Source of the DNA: QKTW01 sp052161885
GTDB lineage: Bacteria; Bacteroidota; Bacteroidia; Chitinophagales; Chitinophagaceae
Assembly (NCBI GenBank): GCA_052161885.1
Contig: CP197396.1
Coordinates: forward strand, 2,790,001-2,854,000
DNA: 64,000 nt
Direction of reading: 5' to 3'
Positions 9,823-19,293 of the stretch are shown here, one piece after another. Made by a program: the position numbers and the translations under genes. How positions within the stretch are numbered: the first letter of the stretch is position 1; each line of letters starts with the position of its first letter. The notes below the pieces were generated by a model. The model was given only the letters and a program-made list of their open reading frames with translations, had not been told where the DNA came from and ran no database searches.

Positions 9823-11196
9823 ATGAACGCGGCCAAAAAGGTATATGACAATATCCTCCAGACCATAGGCAATACTCCGCTGGTAAAGCTCAATAAAGTG
9901 GTAGCAGACCTGCCCTGCACCGTATATGCCAAAGTAGAGACATTTAACCCCGGCAATTCAATCAAAGACCGCATGGCGCTGAAGATGCTGGAAGTGGCCG
10001 AACAGGAAGGGAAAATAAAACCCGGCGGCACCATTATCGAAGGTACATCCGGCAATACAGGTATGGGCCTGGCGCTGGCTGCCATCATCAAAGGTTACCG
10101 ATGCATCTTTGCCACCACGGACAAGCAATCAAAAGAAAAAGTAGATATACTCAAAGCTGTAGGCGCAGAAGTGATCGTATGCCCTACCAATGTAGAGCCC
10201 GAAGATCCGCGCTCCTATTATTCTGTATCAAAACGGCTGGCCACAGAAATACCCAACAGCTGGTATGTAAACCAATATGACAACCTTGCGAACCGCCAGG
10301 CGCACTATGAGCAGACAGGCCCCGAAATATGGGATCAGACAGAAGGTAAAGTAACACACCTTGTTGTAGCATCCGGCACAGGCGGCACAGTAGTAGGCAC
10401 CGGTAAATACCTGAAAGAGCAAAACCCCAATGTGCAGGTTTGGGCTATCGATACTTACGGCTCACTGCTCAAAAAATGGTTTGATACCGGAGAACTGGAC
10501 ATGAGCGAAGTGCATCCTTACATCTCTGAAGGGTTTGGCGAAGATTTCCTGCCGCAGAATTACATCAGGGAAGCAATAGACCATTTTGAAAAAGTAACCG
10601 ATAAAGACGGTGCTGTAATGGCCCGTCGCATATCCAAAGAAGAAGGCATTTTTGTGGGCTATTCTGCCGGTTCTGTAATAGCCGGGCTGAAGCAGATGAA
10701 AGACCGTCTGAAACCGGAAGATGTAGTAGTGGTGATCTTCCATGATCATGGCAGCCGTTATGTAGGCAAGATATACAATGACGAATGGATGCTGGACCGT
10801 GGCTTCCTGGAAGTAAAGACCGTACGCGACCTTATTGGTGGCCTGGGCCGCCGCAGGCTGGTGACAATAGACCACGACAGCAAGGTAGCCGATGCTATGG
10901 AGCTGATGAAGAAATACGATATTGAACAGATACCGGTGTTGAGCAATGGCGATGTTGCGGGTACCGTTACACAAAGCGGGCTGTTCCGCCGCCTGATGGA
11001 AGATGTTAACGTGAAAGACATGCTCGTAGCAGACGTCCAGGAAAAAGCACTACCCGAAGTAGATATGGATACCCCGGTAGAACGGCTTTCTCACTACATC
11101 AATAAAGACAATGGCGCTGTACTTTCAAAAGATGAAAGCGGCCAGTACCATATCCTCACAAAATATGATGTCTTAAACGCATTCTCAAAAGGCTAG
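9823..11196 (+). CDS. cbs: Cystathionine beta-synthase with CBS domain pair
   Basis: Condenses serine (or O-acetylserine) with homocysteine to cystathionine in transsulfuration. The 457 residues comprise a fold II PLP domain (about 1-330) and two CBS domains (about 340-457). The PLP lysine is in NPGNSIKDRMAL, the phosphate loop is GTSGNTG, and SGTGGT is the second glycine loop. The CBS part (RRLVTIDHDSKVADAMELMKKYDIEQIPVL) fits regulatory domains. The sequence downstream of the PLP domain (HDHGSRYVGKIYNDEWM) favours CBS over plain cysteine synthase, though O-acetylserine use cannot be excluded. A small membrane-protein gene begins two bases after the stop. Confidence 0.9.
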   Translation: MNAAKKVYDNILQTIGNTPLVKLNKVVADLPCTVYAKVETFNPGNSIKDRMALKMLEVAEQEGKIKPGGTIIEGTSGNTGMGLALAAIIKGYRCIFATTDKQSKEKVDILKAVGAEVIVCPTNVEPEDPRSYYSVSKRLATEIPNSWYVNQYDNLANRQAHYEQTGPEIWDQTEGKVTHLVVASGTGGTVVGTGKYLKEQNPNVQVWAIDTYGSLLKKWFDTGELDMSEVHPYISEGFGEDFLPQNYIREAIDHFEKVTDKDGAVMARRISKEEGIFVGYSAGSVIAGLKQMKDRLKPEDVVVVIFHDHGSRYVGKIYNDEWMLDRGFLEVKTVRDLIGGLGRRRLVTIDHDSKVADAMELMKKYDIEQIPVLSNGDVAGTVTQSGLFRRLMEDVNVKDMLVADVQEKALPEVDMDTPVERLSHYINKDNGAVLSKDESGQYHILTKYDVLNAFSKG

Positions 11197-11198
11197 AC

Positions 11199-11564
11199 GT
11201 GCGCGATCTCAAAACATTTACCAAAGACATAATCAGCAAACCACCCATGTTATTTCCGTGGGTGGTTTTGTTTCACATAGCAGCCCTGGTCATTTCCCTC
11301 TGGATAAACCATACGGAACCGTTTGGCACTATAGCCTGGCTGCAACCCTTATGGATGTTGTGCTATGCAACAGCCTGGATATTCATCTGCGATCTGAAAA
11401 AATGGGCAGCATATCTTTACCTGCTTTTCTCGATGACAGACCTCGTGCTGTATATCTTAAAGCTGAAAACGCACGGAGATTATGATCTGTACCTGTCGGC
11501 ACTTTTCCCGGCCAATGTCCTGTTCTGCTTTTTTGTACTATTTTATTTTAAACGCTTCAAATAG
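11199..11564 (+). CDS. Small four-helix membrane protein, unknown
   Basis: A 121-residue protein starting at a GTG two bases after the cystathionine beta-synthase stop. About four hydrophobic segments are visible (PPMLFPWVVLFHIAALVISLW, WLQPLWMLCYATAWIFIC, WAAYLYLLFSMTDLVLYIL, and FPANVLFCFFVLFYF), with a basic end (FKRFK). Tight spacing to both neighbours suggests an operon of cbs, this gene and the BtuF-like gene. No family is recognised. Confidence 0.65.
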   Translation: MRDLKTFTKDIISKPPMLFPWVVLFHIAALVISLWINHTEPFGTIAWLQPLWMLCYATAWIFICDLKKWAAYLYLLFSMTDLVLYILKLKTHGDYDLYLSALFPANVLFCFFVLFYFKRFK

Positions 11565-11569
11565 CTACA

Positions 11570-12367
11570 ATGAGCAGCCGGCAGACATTTACAGACATGC
11601 TGGGAAGAATGGTTGATATAGCTTTCCCGCCGCTACGTATTGTATCCCTTGTTCCTTCACAGACAGAGTTACTATATGACCTGGGGCTTGATGCAGCAGT
11701 GGTGGGCATCACCAAATTCTGTGTACACCCGGAAAGCTGGTTCCGCAGTAAACAAAGAGTGGGTGGCACCAAGCAGGTGCATTATGATATTATAGCAGCG
11801 CTGAAGCCGGATCTTATTCTCGCCAATAAAGAAGAAAATACGCAGGAGATTGTGGAAACACTGGCCAAAACCTATCCGGTATGGGTAAGCGACATTCATG
11901 ATCTTAACGGTGCGCTGGAGATGATTTACCATGTGGGGCAACTCACCGGCAAAGAAACAGAAGCACGCAAAACATCACATGAAATTATCAGTGGCTTCAA
12001 CGGACTGCCAAAAGCAAAAACAGCTAAACGTATAGCATATTTGATCTGGCGCAATCCGTGGATGACAGTAGGATATGATACATTTATCAGCAACATGATC
12101 ACTACTATCGGCTGGGAAAATGTGTTTGCCGGCAAAGCAAGATATCCCGAAATAAGCCTGGAAGAATTGGCGGCCGCCACACCAGACATTATACTGCTTT
12201 CTTCGGAGCCATATCCTTTTAAAGAAAAACATATTGAAGAGATAAGAACAGTTTTGCCCCATGCAGTAATTATGCTTGTGGATGGCGAAATGTTCAGCTG
12301 GTATGGCAGCAGGTTAAAACTGGCAGCAGGTTATTTCGATATATTAATTAAAAAGGTCCCGCAGTAG
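11570..12367 (+). CDS. BtuF-like periplasmic-binding-fold protein without signal peptide
   Basis: A 265-residue helical-backbone metal-receptor fold protein (the BtuF/FepB substrate-binding superfamily). Signatures: RIVSLVPSQTELLYDLGLDAAVVGIT, KPDLILANKEEN, and LEELAAATPDIILLSSEPYPF. Related proteins bind vitamin B12 or Fe-siderophores for ABC importers. This one begins MSSRQTFTDMLGRMVDIAFPP with no hydrophobic signal, so it may be cytoplasmic, and no permease or ATPase gene adjoins it. It begins 5 bases after the small membrane protein gene. Its stop codon lies within its terminator hairpin. Confidence 0.8.
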   Translation: MSSRQTFTDMLGRMVDIAFPPLRIVSLVPSQTELLYDLGLDAAVVGITKFCVHPESWFRSKQRVGGTKQVHYDIIAALKPDLILANKEENTQEIVETLAKTYPVWVSDIHDLNGALEMIYHVGQLTGKETEARKTSHEIISGFNGLPKAKTAKRIAYLIWRNPWMTVGYDTFISNMITTIGWENVFAGKARYPEISLEELAAATPDIILLSSEPYPFKEKHIEEIRTVLPHAVIMLVDGEMFSWYGSRLKLAAGYFDILIKKVPQ

Positions 12368-12381
12368 TGCAGGACCTTTTT
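12350..12381 (+). terminator. Terminator overlapping the end of the BtuF-like gene
   Basis: AAAAAGGTCC and GGACCTTTTT form a 10-bp stem. The loop contains a further GCA/TGC pairing. T5 ends the 3' arm. The stop codon at 12365-12367 sits in the loop. It may also serve the convergent desaturase gene. Confidence 0.88.
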
Positions 12382-12399
12382 GTTTATGGTGGAATGATT

Positions 12400-13155
12400 C
12401 TAAAAATCGTGTTCTGTTGCTTTCAGGTTTACCGGGTTTATCTGTATGATACGCAGCTTATGAAACAAGCGGATCACAGGATATACCGGATCTATTTCAT
12501 GCCATTTCATGCCGAAGTTGGGCGATGATGCACGGCGGTGATGGTTGTTGTGATAAGATTCTCCCAGCATCAGAAAATCCACATGCAGCAGGTTTTGTGC
12601 CGTGTTTTTCATTTCATGGTTTGTGTAACCATATTTATGGGCATACCAGTTGATGATAGCACCATGCACTGGGCTCATTAATACCTGTACCGGAAACAGC
12701 AGCCACAGCCACGGAGATGTTGCAAATTTTATGTAAAACGCTGTATACAGCAAAAGCCAGATAATCCGGGATCCCCAGGAGTGCGCCCATTTATCCAGCA
12801 GCGGCCAGTCGGGGACATTCTTCAGGAAGCGCGGCTCTATATCCTGCGGTTTATAAAAGATAGATGAGTACACCTTTTTTGTAGCCCACATCATCGCAAA
12901 TACATTTTTAAAATGCTGCGGAGAATGCGGGTCTTTGTCTGTATCTGTATATGCATGGTGCATACGGTGCAGAATGGCGTAAGCCCGGGCACTCAGGTAA
13001 GATGGCCCTTGCACTATATATGCATAAATGTAAAATACGCGTTCCCACGATCTGCTCATCTTAAAAGCACCATGCGCGGCATATCTGTGCTGAAAAAACG
13101 TCTGGGCAAAAAGAGAAAGGTACCAGCTGGCAATAAAAAATATTATAACAGGCAT
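12400..13155 (-). CDS. Acyl-CoA delta-9-type fatty acid desaturase
   Basis: A 251-residue membrane di-iron desaturase that would introduce a cis double bond in saturated acyl chains. The three histidine boxes are in order: HRYAAH (H-x4-H, residue 23), HRMHH (HxxHH, about residue 65) and HNNHH (HxxHH, about residue 205). Four hydrophobic segments surround them. Box spacing matches the stearoyl-CoA desaturase group rather than the front-end type at 48100. The start MPVIIFFIASWYLSLF places the first helix immediately at the N-terminus, slightly short for the family. It converges with the BtuF-like gene. Confidence 0.88.
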   Translation of the reverse strand: MPVIIFFIASWYLSLFAQTFFQHRYAAHGAFKMSRSWERVFYIYAYIVQGPSYLSARAYAILHRMHHAYTDTDKDPHSPQHFKNVFAMMWATKKVYSSIFYKPQDIEPRFLKNVPDWPLLDKWAHSWGSRIIWLLLYTAFYIKFATSPWLWLLFPVQVLMSPVHGAIINWYAHKYGYTNHEMKNTAQNLLHVDFLMLGESYHNNHHRRASSPNFGMKWHEIDPVYPVIRLFHKLRIIQINPVNLKATEHDF

Positions 13156-13309
13156 TAATCGTTCTTAAGTATATAAAGCCTCAACACGGCACAGGAGATT
13201 CTATAACCGGAAGGCGCGCAAAGGTACGAAAGAGATTCCGGGCCAGCCCTGTTATCCGTGTAGATACTCAGATATTTCTTTTACCCATAAAAGCCTGTAA
13301 AATGAAAAA

Positions 13310-13328
13310 CCTGCCCTTCCCGGGCAGG
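13310..13328 (-). terminator. Terminator of the glycine-rich lipoprotein gene
   Basis: CCTGCCC, short loop, GGGCAGG. On the minus strand the stem is followed by TTTTTCATTTT, 25 bases past the stop at 13353. Confidence 0.8.
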
Positions 13329-13352
13329 CCACATATAAAAATCAACTGGTTA

Positions 13353-14231
13353 TTACTGAACTGCAAGACCTGTCTGGTACCAGGTACGTGTGCTTTCAAA
13401 AAGATCTTCACGGCTGGTACCATCGCTGTTACGGCCCATTGCGCCACCGCGCCCGCCACCGCCGCGCATACCGCCACCGCCACCACGCATGCCACCACCC
13501 ATTCCGCCACCGCTCATACCGCCGCCGCCACGCATACCACCACCGGCATTTCCGCCATTTTCATCCTGTTTGGGCTGCTTCATACCTTTAATGGCAAAAC
13601 AGATGCTTACCGGCTTGCCGGCATCTGCAGCTGTAAGTTGCGGCTTGTAAATGGCTTTCAACGGCACAGATGCTTCCCAGATCAGTGTATTGTACTCATC
13701 AAAGCCGATGCGCACCACAATGCCGCAATTATTAGCCTGCTTCACCAGGAAATCTCCATTGCAGCCGGCAAATCCATTAAGCGACATATTACGGGCATTA
13801 TCTACCATACGCTGACGACGCATAGCCATATCTGCTTTTTCCATTTCTCCTTCTTCCTTGCCGGTACGGGTCGGCATTTCTGTATTTTCCACAGGATAAT
13901 TGATAGACATCTGCTGGCTTTTCCTGCCCGAAGTATCAATCCATACAGTAAGGCCATTCCGCAGAATTTTCATAATTGTCTGCCGGTCGCCTGTCTGCAT
14001 GGTAATGTACAGGTTATCCCTATCGTTAGATGCCGCATAACCTATTTTCGCCTTGCTGTCATATAGCGGATACGGTGAAGGCCAGTCGTTGTTAGCGCCA
14101 TCTATTACTACAGGCTGGGCCTGCCAGGTACCTTGTTTTTTCGAACTCTGGCTGTGCTTCGATCCGCCGCAGGAGGCAGCAAATAAACCGGCAGCACCTA
14201 TGGCACTATAAAGGAACAGATTCTTTCTCAT
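13353..14231 (-). CDS. Lipoprotein with CBM9/DOMON-like domain and Gly-Met-Arg tail
   Basis: About 292 residues. It starts MRKNLFLYSAIGAAGLFAASC, a clear lipoprotein signal. Residues about 40-215 look like a CBM9/DOMON-like beta-sandwich (PVVIDGANNDWPSPYPLYD, NDRDNLYITMQTGDR, GLTVWIDTSG, FDEYNTLIWEASVPLKAIY). The ligand is unknown; such domains bind sugars or haem in other proteins. Then comes a low-complexity segment of about 45 residues built from GGGM, RGGG and GGM units, and a short end SREDLFESTRTWYQ. A longer reading from 14381 has no supporting features. It probably forms its own transcript with the terminator at 13310-13328. Confidence 0.7.
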   Translation of the reverse strand: MRKNLFLYSAIGAAGLFAASCGGSKHSQSSKKQGTWQAQPVVIDGANNDWPSPYPLYDSKAKIGYAASNDRDNLYITMQTGDRQTIMKILRNGLTVWIDTSGRKSQQMSINYPVENTEMPTRTGKEEGEMEKADMAMRRQRMVDNARNMSLNGFAGCNGDFLVKQANNCGIVVRIGFDEYNTLIWEASVPLKAIYKPQLTAADAGKPVSICFAIKGMKQPKQDENGGNAGGGMRGGGGMSGGGMGGGMRGGGGGMRGGGGRGGAMGRNSDGTSREDLFESTRTWYQTGLAVQ

Positions 14232-14352
14232 GTATATCATTAAACCCGTTTTGACGGGGAGCAGGCAGCAAAGTTGCATTAAAACCGGAAAATTTTTAGT
14301 TAAATCAGATAAAATGGCGAAAGCCTGATACCATTTTACGTTTATTAACGAA

Positions 14353-14378
14353 AAAGCCACTCCGTAAAGAGTGGCTTT
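14353..14378 (-). terminator. Terminator of the PKD-repeat T9SS gene
   Basis: AAAGCCACTC, short loop, GAGTGGCTTT, with TTTTTCG on the minus-strand 3' side. It lies 20 bases after the stop of the 1607-residue gene. Confidence 0.85.
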
Positions 14379-14398
14379 CACTGATATTGTACTGGTTT

Positions 14399-17300
14399 TT
14401 AGTTTCCTGACTTAAATAATTTTTCTGTTTTCAGCAGGTGGTTTTCTTCATCGGTGATATTCAGCATGTACATTCCATCGGGAAATCTGCTGATATCTAT
14501 ACGGTACACATCTTGTCCCGACTGAAGCAATTTACCTTCCACGCTTGTGATAAAGTAGTTCACTTTTGCGGGAGCGTCAATGTTTACAATGCCCTGTGTA
14601 GGATTCGGGTATACACGTATGTCTTTGCTGCTCATGCTTATTGAGGCAACACTTACATTGTCTACAAATACGGAGGAAGAACGCTGGGTACAACCATTAC
14701 CATCCGTTACCTCAACGTAGTAAGCACCGTCCTGCGTTGCATTATAGCTTTGCTGCACTGCATTGGTGATAACCTGGCCGTTGAAAAACCATTGGTAGGT
14801 AACGTATTGTCCCGTGGAAAGGTCAAACCCGTTCTTATAAATCACAGGTGCCGGTTTCGGGAATACAGTAACCGGTACAGAAGTTGAGGACATCTGCACA
14901 CAGCCAAACTGGTTCGTAACCTTCAGCGAATAAATGCCCTGTTGAGATGCAATGTAATAGTAGTTTACTTCTCCATTCATAGGCGCGCCATCTTTATACC
15001 ATTGGTATGCATAGCCCTGTGCTACATCGCCGGTAAGTACCACTGCACCATCCTGGCAGAAAGAGATGGGTGTACTGTAGGTGATATAAGCGTCCGGAAG
15101 CGGATGCACTGTTACGTTTATGGCAGGAGATGATGAAAGCGAACAATGATGATCGCCGGTTACTGTAACTGCATAACTGCCTGTAATACGTACCGCATAG
15201 CTGCTGTCAGATGCACCCGAAACAGGCGTACCGTTATACGTCCACTGATAACTGAGACCTGCACCCAGGTTAGCATCCAGGCGCACACTGTCGCCATTGC
15301 AGAATGCTACAGGACCCGAAGCAACAGCTGTGGAAACCGGTGCAGCGTAAATAGTATCGCTTATCGCGGTGCGGATGCTTTCGCAACCGTTTACCGTCTG
15401 TGTTACATACCAGGTAGTGTTACCGGGCGTTGAAGAAGATGGCACCGGCGCAGCAGCACTTCCCGGGCCGCCTGCTGCTGCAGTATACCAGAGATTTGCG
15501 GTACCGCTTGCAGTGAGTGCAGCTGTAGTTGCATATTGGCAATAGGTAACCGGAACTGTTACAGGTGCTGCAGGCATTGGTTTTACCACCACTAATTGAG
15601 ACACCGTATCTGTACAGCCGTTGTTGCTTGAAGATGTAAGCAGCACTACATACGTACCAGCTGTTGCATAAGTATTAGACGGGCTTGCCTGAATTGATGT
15701 ATTTCCGTCGCCGAAATCCCAGCTGTGCGTCATGGAGCCGGATGATATAGTGCCCGTATTGGTAAATATGAAATTGTTCCCTGTTTCGCACTGGCTGCTG
15801 TTATTTACAGTAAAGGCCGGTGATGGCTTAGGATATACGGTAATTGTTTGTGAAACAGAATCCGTACAACCATGATCGGTGGTTACAACAAGCTTCACAG
15901 TATAATTGCCTGGTGTTGTATATGCATGCACCGGGTTGGCTGCGGTGTCGCTGTTTCCGTCGCCGAATGTCCATGCGTAGGTCATTGTACCACTGCTGAG
16001 TGCAGAACCGTTTCCGAATGAGAAGCTGTTCGTATTTACACACTGACCGGAATTGTTTACAGCAAAGGCTGCAGCAGGAGCAGGGAAGATAGTTACCGTC
16101 TGTGTTACAGAATCCGTACAGCCGTTGTTGCTCGTGGCAATAAGCGTTACAGAATAGGTGCCTGCAGCCGCGTAGGTATGCGCAGGGCTTGCTGCCGTGT
16201 CACTGTTTCCATCCCCGAAATTCCAGAGATAAGTAAGTGTTCCTGCAGAAATGGCGCTGGTATTGGTAAAACTGTAATTGTTCGTATTAAAGCATTGTGT
16301 TGCCGCATTTATTGTAAATGCAGGAGCCGGTTTCGGATATACGGTCACTGTTGCAGTTGCCGAATCTTTACATCCCGAACCTGTTGTAGCAATAAGCTTT
16401 ACGGTATAAGTACCTGCTGCGGTATAAATGTGTACAGGATTTGCAACCGTATCTGTCCAGCCGTCTCCGAATGTCCAGGCATAAGTCATAACGCCGCTGC
16501 TCAGCGAGGATGTATTGGCAAATGCGAAGCTGTTGCCATTTATACATTGTGCGGTATTTGCTGTGTTAAAGGCAACAGCAGGTTGCGGATACACAGTTAT
16601 TGTCTGCGACACAGAATCTGCGCAACCACTATTGCTGGATACGATCAGCTTCACAGTATAGGTGCCTGCCGTAGTATAAACATGTACGGGGTTTGCAGCT
16701 GTATCGGTTGCGCCATCACCAAAGGCCCATGTATAGCTCATACTGCCGGCACTGAGGCTGCTTGTGTTTGTAAAGCTGTAACTGTTGTTATAAAGACACT
16801 GACCCGCAGCAGTGTTTATTGTAAAAGATGGTGTTGGTTTCGGGAATACGGTCATCGTTGCTGCAGCAGAATCTTTACAGCCGAAACCTGTTGTAGAAAC
16901 AAGTTTTACGGTGTATGCTCCCGCAGTTGCATAACTGTGAACCGGGCTCGTTGCATTGGAAGCAGCACCGTCACCAAAAGTCCATGCGTAGGCAATAGTA
17001 CCGCTGCTTACAGAGGATGTGTTATTAAATGTAAAACTATTGCCGCTGAAGCATTGAGATGCACTTGCAGTAGTAAATGCTACAGCAGGCTGCGGATAAA
17101 CAGTTACCGTATGCTGCACAGAATCTTTACAGCCGCTAATGCTTGTGGCTACGAGCTTCACAGTATAGGTGCCTGCCGCTGCATAAGTGTGCACATCGTT
17201 TACTGCCGTACTGGTTGTACCATCGCCAAAATTCCATTGATAAGAAATTACTGTACTGCCGGCAATTGTAGTTGCATTGGTAAAAGCAAAGCTATTACCA

Positions 17301-19222
17301 CTAAGGCATTGGCTGCTGCTATTGGCAGAAAATGCAGTCACCGGTCGTGGATTAACAGTGAGCAATACGGAATCACCTGTTGCTACAGGACCACATTTAC
17401 CAGACACGAGGCACCTGTACTGATTGCCGTTCATTGCTGTGTTTGCACCTGCTATGGACAACATGTTTGTAGCTGTTCCTGTATACTGTCCACCATTGCT
17501 CAAAGCTGTAAATCCGCTACCGGTATTTACCTGCCATTGATAAGTAATGTTTGTGCCTGCCGCAACAATGCTGAAGCTGACATTTTCTCCGTTGCACACC
17601 GTAACCGGTATCGCCTGTGTATTAATTACGGGCAATGTATCAATGCGCAAATTGGCAATATTGGTTGTATCTGTCGCACATATGCCGGATATAATACAAC
17701 GATATTTGTACCCCTGCATCGATACAGGAATAGAAACGATTTTAAGTGTATCTGTAGTCACACCAGCGTATGGAGCACCCGTTACATTACTGAAACCGCT
17801 ACCTGCATTTACCTGCCATTGATAAGTAATACCGGTGCCAGTTGCTGCTGCCGCAAATGCCGCAACTCCGTTCTGGCAGATAGTTGTATCAGCAGGATTA
17901 TGTGTAATACGGGGAAGTTTATTTACTGTCAGTACCGCATCATTTGAGTTGACAAAACATCCGCTGCTGTTTTTTACTACGCAACGGTAATGATCTCCGT
18001 TGAGCGATGTATCTGTAGCTGCAAGTGTAAGCTGGTGGGTTGTGGTACCCGCATAGACGCTGTTATCAGAAAGATTTACATACCCGGAACCGGTATCAGC
18101 CTGCCATTGGTAGCTTATACCAATGCCGGTTGCCGTCACTGAAAATGCAGTACTGTCGCCTTCACATTTTACCCTGCTCACCGGTTGTGCGCTGATAGCA
18201 GGCAATGGCTGTACCAGTACTTTGATGTCCATGGTGGTGCTGGCCGGGGTCGAATCATTATCTGTAGCAGCAATATGAATGGTATTAAGGCCAACGTTAC
18301 CGGTAGTACCTACTAAGTAGGACTGCAGCTGCGCCAGCGTTCCGGGAGTATTGCTCACGATCGTATAACCGGTAACACCCGGGTAGGTAACGCTGAACGT
18401 AACGGTCTGTGCAGCTTCCGGCCCAAAACCATTCAGGTTTATCGGTAAAGTGTCCCCCACACAGAGACGCAATGTATCACACCGTGAAATACCGGACATG
18501 ATCGGAGGCAGGTTGCCGCTGTTGGGCGTACAGGCATCAAATACAAACTGCTGATTGTCGAGCCAGTCTACTCCACTGGCTGTAGATGAACCGTTATAGG
18601 TATTGCCTGTTGTATTAAAAGCACCAAGCTGAAAATAATTTACACCGTCGCCTTTATTAGCCCCCACTACAGCCGGATAGCCGCCAAAACCACCTGAGCC
18701 GGCAGAGGCATCGCCGGTTGTCCATTGCATGTCTTTATACGAATATGCTACGTTGCCATTGGGTGTGAGTGAGCTGTTACCATCACTGATCACTATCTGG
18801 AAATAATCAAGTTTGTCTGCATGAGCACCGTAGTACCCTACACCATCCCACTGTACCACCATGTAGTTAGAAAACACTTTGTAATAAACACCGCCGCTTC
18901 CGGCACCGCGTGTATCCACATCGGCCCAGAACGGCGCCAGCATTACAAAAGAGCCGTTGGGAAACCCGGCAGCCGAATAGTCGCCATAAGGTGTTCCGAA
19001 GGAAATGTTCCCGTTATTATTTACATATACGGATGTCAGATTGGTTCCGTACCAGCAAAAGTTAAACGGGAGCGTAATTTGCGAAGAGCTGTTGTCATCG
19101 CCTACTGCCAGCTGTGTCCAGGAAGTGTCCCGGGTTATCCAGCCGGAGCAGTTGATAACCTGCCCTGAGCTTGTGCCTGCAATCCCGAGCAGGAAAAGCA
19201 TGCTGAGTAAAAAAACTCTCAT
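14399..19222 (-). CDS. Giant T9SS protein: NIDO-like, Ig-like and seven PKD repeats
   Basis: A 1607-residue secreted protein. After a signal peptide (MRVFLLSMLFLLGIAGTSSG) comes a nidogen-like (NIDO) domain, about residues 25-230, with FWADVDTRG, YYKVFSNYMVVQWDGVGYY and DKLDYFQIV. Then follows a cadherin-like or Ig stretch, three Ig-like repeats marked YQWQ..TGSGF (about 340-620), and seven PKD repeats of about 85 residues, each with F-G-D-G (about 630-1235). Further Ig-like units precede a T9SS type A sorting domain (VYPNPTQGIVNIDAP ... KTEKLFKSGN). It is expected on the surface as a filamentous adhesin or matrix protein. The last roughly 250 residues are paralogous to those of 2752-4521. 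A 26-bp palindrome precedes the start. Confidence 0.88.
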   Translation of the reverse strand: MRVFLLSMLFLLGIAGTSSGQVINCSGWITRDTSWTQLAVGDDNSSSQITLPFNFCWYGTNLTSVYVNNNGNISFGTPYGDYSAAGFPNGSFVMLAPFWADVDTRGAGSGGVYYKVFSNYMVVQWDGVGYYGAHADKLDYFQIVISDGNSSLTPNGNVAYSYKDMQWTTGDASAGSGGFGGYPAVVGANKGDGVNYFQLGAFNTTGNTYNGSSTASGVDWLDNQQFVFDACTPNSGNLPPIMSGISRCDTLRLCVGDTLPINLNGFGPEAAQTVTFSVTYPGVTGYTIVSNTPGTLAQLQSYLVGTTGNVGLNTIHIAATDNDSTPASTTMDIKVLVQPLPAISAQPVSRVKCEGDSTAFSVTATGIGISYQWQADTGSGYVNLSDNSVYAGTTTHQLTLAATDTSLNGDHYRCVVKNSSGCFVNSNDAVLTVNKLPRITHNPADTTICQNGVAAFAAAATGTGITYQWQVNAGSGFSNVTGAPYAGVTTDTLKIVSIPVSMQGYKYRCIISGICATDTTNIANLRIDTLPVINTQAIPVTVCNGENVSFSIVAAGTNITYQWQVNTGSGFTALSNGGQYTGTATNMLSIAGANTAMNGNQYRCLVSGKCGPVATGDSVLLTVNPRPVTAFSANSSSQCLSGNSFAFTNATTIAGSTVISYQWNFGDGTTSTAVNDVHTYAAAGTYTVKLVATSISGCKDSVQHTVTVYPQPAVAFTTASASQCFSGNSFTFNNTSSVSSGTIAYAWTFGDGAASNATSPVHSYATAGAYTVKLVSTTGFGCKDSAAATMTVFPKPTPSFTINTAAGQCLYNNSYSFTNTSSLSAGSMSYTWAFGDGATDTAANPVHVYTTAGTYTVKLIVSSNSGCADSVSQTITVYPQPAVAFNTANTAQCINGNSFAFANTSSLSSGVMTYAWTFGDGWTDTVANPVHIYTAAGTYTVKLIATTGSGCKDSATATVTVYPKPAPAFTINAATQCFNTNNYSFTNTSAISAGTLTYLWNFGDGNSDTAASPAHTYAAAGTYSVTLIATSNNGCTDSVTQTVTIFPAPAAAFAVNNSGQCVNTNSFSFGNGSALSSGTMTYAWTFGDGNSDTAANPVHAYTTPGNYTVKLVVTTDHGCTDSVSQTITVYPKPSPAFTVNNSSQCETGNNFIFTNTGTISSGSMTHSWDFGDGNTSIQASPSNTYATAGTYVVLLTSSSNNGCTDTVSQLVVVKPMPAAPVTVPVTYCQYATTAALTASGTANLWYTAAAGGPGSAAAPVPSSSTPGNTTWYVTQTVNGCESIRTAISDTIYAAPVSTAVASGPVAFCNGDSVRLDANLGAGLSYQWTYNGTPVSGASDSSYAVRITGSYAVTVTGDHHCSLSSSPAINVTVHPLPDAYITYSTPISFCQDGAVVLTGDVAQGYAYQWYKDGAPMNGEVNYYYIASQQGIYSLKVTNQFGCVQMSSTSVPVTVFPKPAPVIYKNGFDLSTGQYVTYQWFFNGQVITNAVQQSYNATQDGAYYVEVTDGNGCTQRSSSVFVDNVSVASISMSSKDIRVYPNPTQGIVNIDAPAKVNYFITSVEGKLLQSGQDVYRIDISRFPDGMYMLNITDEENHLLKTEKLFKSGN
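15590..17345 (-). repeat. Seven tandem PKD-coding units of about 252 bp
   Basis: The F-G-D-G codons recur at about 17219, 16967, 16712, 16461, 16210, 15956 and 15704, a period of roughly 251-255 bases. Units share long near-identical stretches around the FGDG core and the YTVKL segment, so unequal recombination could change the copy number. Confidence 0.85.
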
Positions 19223-19293
19223 AATAAATGGTTGGTTTAAAAATGTTGCAGCCAGGCTGCCTGTATGTGTGTCAGAAAAGTGATACGGATTAA

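Noticed and set aside
16178..17947. Long open frame (589 codons) on the plus strand opposite the PKD repeats
   Set aside because: It is Cys- and Arg-rich and repeats with the PKD period, a shadow of the strongly biased codons of the real gene.
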